From positions 62,001 to 126,000 of the forward strand of contig NZ_JAMBOM010000006.1 of NCBI RefSeq assembly GCF_023715615.1: a stretch of DNA of 64,000 nt, given 5' to 3'. The notes beneath the pieces are model-generated. The model had not been told where the DNA came from. It was given only the letters and a program-made list of their open reading frames with translations, and ran no database searches. The translations under genes were made by a program, and so were the position numbers. Of the stretch, positions 62,278 to 64,000 are shown piece after piece; within the stretch, counting starts at the first letter, position 1, and every line of letters begins with the position of its first letter. The stretch comes from Sporosarcina aquimarina. GTDB lineage: Bacteria > Bacillota > Bacilli > Bacillales_A > Planococcaceae.

Positions 62278-62796
62278 GTGGATGAATTGGAAATTAGTCG
62301 AAAAGCGATTGCTGGTGATGAAGGTGCATTTTTAGCATTGCTGCAAACATATAAAGAAGATTTGCTAAGAACAGCTCTCGCATTTTTGAAAAACGACCAA
62401 GATGCATTAGAAGCACTTCAAGAAGTGACGGTGCGAGCCTACAATAAAATCCACACTGTGAAAGAGCCTGGGTATGCGAAGACGTGGCTCATTCGCATCA
62501 TGATAAATTATTGCCAGGATCAGTTGAAACGTCAAAAACGGATTCATCATTGGAAAACTGTGGTTGACCATCAGGGGGCGGAAGACGTCTCACAGATAGA
62601 ACTAAAGGAAGCCCTTGCTTCACTACCAGAAAAAGAACAGCAACTTATCTACCTCAAATACTTTCAGGATGTAAAGATTAAAGACATTGCAAAACTCGAG
62701 AATATTCCGGAAGGCACGGTAAAGTCCAGATTGCACAAAACCTTGCGGACACTACGAGCCTATTTTGAAGACGAAGGAGGACGGGAGCATGTATGA
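62278..62796 (+). CDS. ECF-type RNA polymerase sigma factor
   Basis: 172 residues, GTG start after GCGAGGTGG. Region 2: LLRTALAFLKNDQDALEALQ, EVTVRAYNKIHTVKEPGYAK; region 4: LPEKEQQLIYLKYFQDVKIK with DIAKLENIPEGTVKSRLHKT. Overlaps the next gene by eight bases (62789-62796). Third ECF locus of the window; it most resembles the one at 49828. Confidence 0.9.
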   Translation: MDELEISRKAIAGDEGAFLALLQTYKEDLLRTALAFLKNDQDALEALQEVTVRAYNKIHTVKEPGYAKTWLIRIMINYCQDQLKRQKRIHHWKTVVDHQGAEDVSQIELKEALASLPEKEQQLIYLKYFQDVKIKDIAKLENIPEGTVKSRLHKTLRTLRAYFEDEGGREHV

Positions 62797-64000
62797 ACGA
62801 GAAGAGGAGAAACTGCGTCAATTGAAAAGCCAGTTGGAACAGCAGTCTCTGCCCTTAGATGAAGCCGATCAAATGATACGTTCAGGGATTGCAAAAGCTA
62901 AAGCTGATCGAAGCAAAAAGAACCGACGTAGAAAGCGAATCATGTGGTCAGCTGCTTTGTCAGCGATACTGGTCCTGACCTTCGTAACTTCAATTCGAGT
63001 GTCAACAGCGTTTGCTAACACAATCGCGTCTATTCCGGGAATGGAACCTTTTGTTGCCATGATTCAGCAGGACAAAGGACTGCAGGCGATTTTTAAAGAG
63101 GATTACTATCAGAAAATTGGAGCCTCACAAACTGTTGGGGATGTCACGATGACAATTGACGGTGTTATTTTGGATGAAACCGGCATGAATGTCTACTATA
63201 CGATTGAATCGTCAAAAAAAATGAAAACAGCGAGTGTCAACACGATTGAAATCACCAATTCAAGTCCTATGCCAGAGGCAGGGATTTCGTATGGTGGTAT
63301 GAGTGCGAATGATATATTTTCCTATCAGGAAGTTATGGAAATCACCTTTTCTAAACGAAATGTATTTGCTGATCTGAGTTTTACAGTTGAAGCGGAAATG
63401 GACATAGATAGCAGTGAGGTCTCGTTTTCAATTCCATTTGAAGTACCTGAACAAACGAAGCCAAGTAAGCCCTATGTATTGAACGAAATAGTGGAATTAG
63501 ATGGACAGCACTTCACCGTCGATAAAGTAGTGATTTCTCCTTTGCGAATAGGGGTGCAAATTACATTTGATCTAAACAATACGAAAAAAATCTTGTCATT
63601 TGAAGATATGAGGCTGATAGATGAAAAAGGAGAAGTATGGAGTAAAATCGCGAACGGAGTCACGGGTTTTGGCAATGAAAAAGGAAAGACGACGCACACA
63701 TTCTTCCTGCAGAGCAACTACTTCTCAACACCTAAAAAACTCTACCTGCAAATCAATAAAGCACAAGCAGTCAAACAGGAACAAGCATTTCTGGAAGTGA
63801 ATACGGATACAAAAGAGTTGCTTTCGTATCCTGATGGTCCTCAATTACAACTAGTAGATGCAAGCCGAAATGGAATTGAACTATTGCTTTCAGTGAAAGA
63901 TTTTCACCATGATCCATTTACTACTGCTATTGATGCTAAAGGAAAAGAAATTGCAATTTCTTCATTCAGCCTATATGGGGAAGGAGACGCGACTCACTGG
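62789..64000 (+). CDS. anti-sigma factor, DUF4179-type, 3' end cut by window
   Basis: ATG 62789 after GACGGGAG opens a frame that runs to the window end (about 404 codons). N-terminal cytoplasmic segment (MYEREEEKLRQLKSQL), a transmembrane helix (about 52-70, WSAALSAILVLTFVTSI), then an extracytoplasmic DUF4179 part: TMTIDGVILDETGMNVYYTI. Overlap with the sigma stop means translational coupling. The same organisation as at 49828-51652. Confidence 0.85.
   Translation, partial: MYEREEEKLRQLKSQLEQQSLPLDEADQMIRSGIAKAKADRSKKNRRRKRIMWSAALSAILVLTFVTSIRVSTAFANTIASIPGMEPFVAMIQQDKGLQAIFKEDYYQKIGASQTVGDVTMTIDGVILDETGMNVYYTIESSKKMKTASVNTIEITNSSPMPEAGISYGGMSANDIFSYQEVMEITFSKRNVFADLSFTVEAEMDIDSSEVSFSIPFEVPEQTKPSKPYVLNEIVELDGQHFTVDKVVISPLRIGVQITFDLNNTKKILSFEDMRLIDEKGEVWSKIANGVTGFGNEKGKTTHTFFLQSNYFSTPKKLYLQINKAQAVKQEQAFLEVNTDTKELLSYPDGPQLQLVDASRNGIELLLSVKDFHHDPFTTAIDAKGKEIAISSFSLYGEGDATHW

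Noticed and set aside
1-64000. CRISPR arrays, rRNA or tRNA genes
   Set aside because: Looked for repeat-spacer patterns, 16S/23S landmarks and tRNA TPsiC motifs; none found by eye. A tRNAscan-SE run would be decisive for tRNAs.

Overview
The window looks like a chromosome segment of a spore-forming, low-to-moderate G+C Bacillota, most likely Planococcaceae (Sporosarcina-like). The signs are strong AGGAGG-type ribosome binding sites, many TTG starts, a Tlp-type small acid-soluble spore protein gene, a perfect CcpA cre site, Bacillus-type purine and cobalamin riboswitches, a Bacillus-type amiE-nagZ-namZ cell-wall recycling cluster, and copies of the abundant Bacillales intergenic repeat. The genus is an inference; no rRNA is present.

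Layout. 1-2558 is the 3' part of a large PLD-nuclease/SNF2-helicase gene, A+T-rich and probably accessory. 3.0-6.4 kb holds small genes (DUF3885, DUF4236, DUF2200, YbaK, tlp). 6.4-8.6 kb is a nitroreductase/MarR/monooxygenase module bounded by a duplicated terminator. 8.8-11.9 kb has GrpB, cobT, a BltD-like acetyltransferase and a lipoprotein. 12.2-15.9 kb is a four-gene minus-strand operon (DUF3100 membrane protein, small membrane protein, COG0402 amidohydrolase, TauE/SafE permease) led by a guanine-type riboswitch and terminator. 16.3-17.4 kb has a broken RibD/DHFR-like gene and a rifampin ADP-ribosyltransferase (arr). 17.9-19.6 kb holds three small membrane proteins. 20.0-22.8 kb is an M20 amidohydrolase/YfcC transporter operon with a cre site. 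24.1-28.1 kb holds an AraC regulator fused to a TIM-barrel domain, a two-gene 'split Tm-1' pair and a cupin. 28.9-29.8 kb is the wreck of an IS1182-like element inserted in a terminator.

30.1-31.9 kb: a RibD/DHFR-like reductase and two GNAT acetyltransferases. 32.2-37.3 kb: secreted muropeptide recycling enzymes (AmiE, NagZ, NamZ). 37.5-40.4 kb: NAD salvage (PnuC, NadR, NrtR) with a candidate NrtR operator. 40.5-42.6 kb: a YtxJ-like protein without its cysteine, two membrane proteins and a TetR regulator. 42.7-48.2 kb: a second M20-YfcC-M20 operon, its GntR regulator and an aspartate dehydrogenase-like gene. 48.3-49.6 kb: pbuE purine efflux under a second purine riboswitch. Three ECF sigma/anti-sigma loci lie at 49.8, 57.7 and 62.3 kb. 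Around 54-57 kb are the Fe-S repair protein ScdA and metE with a cobalamin riboswitch.

How it works together. Purine control is the most striking theme. One guanine-type aptamer is built as an OFF switch for the DUF3100 operon, the other as an ON switch for pbuE efflux, so a rising guanine pool should close one and open the other. Amino-acid scavenging appears twice as M20 deacylase plus YfcC transporter. Vitamin metabolism is represented by cobT, B12-repressed metE and NAD salvage. The Tm-1-like operon, whose regulator carries a copy of the enzyme fold it probably controls, is the other candidate for an undescribed system.
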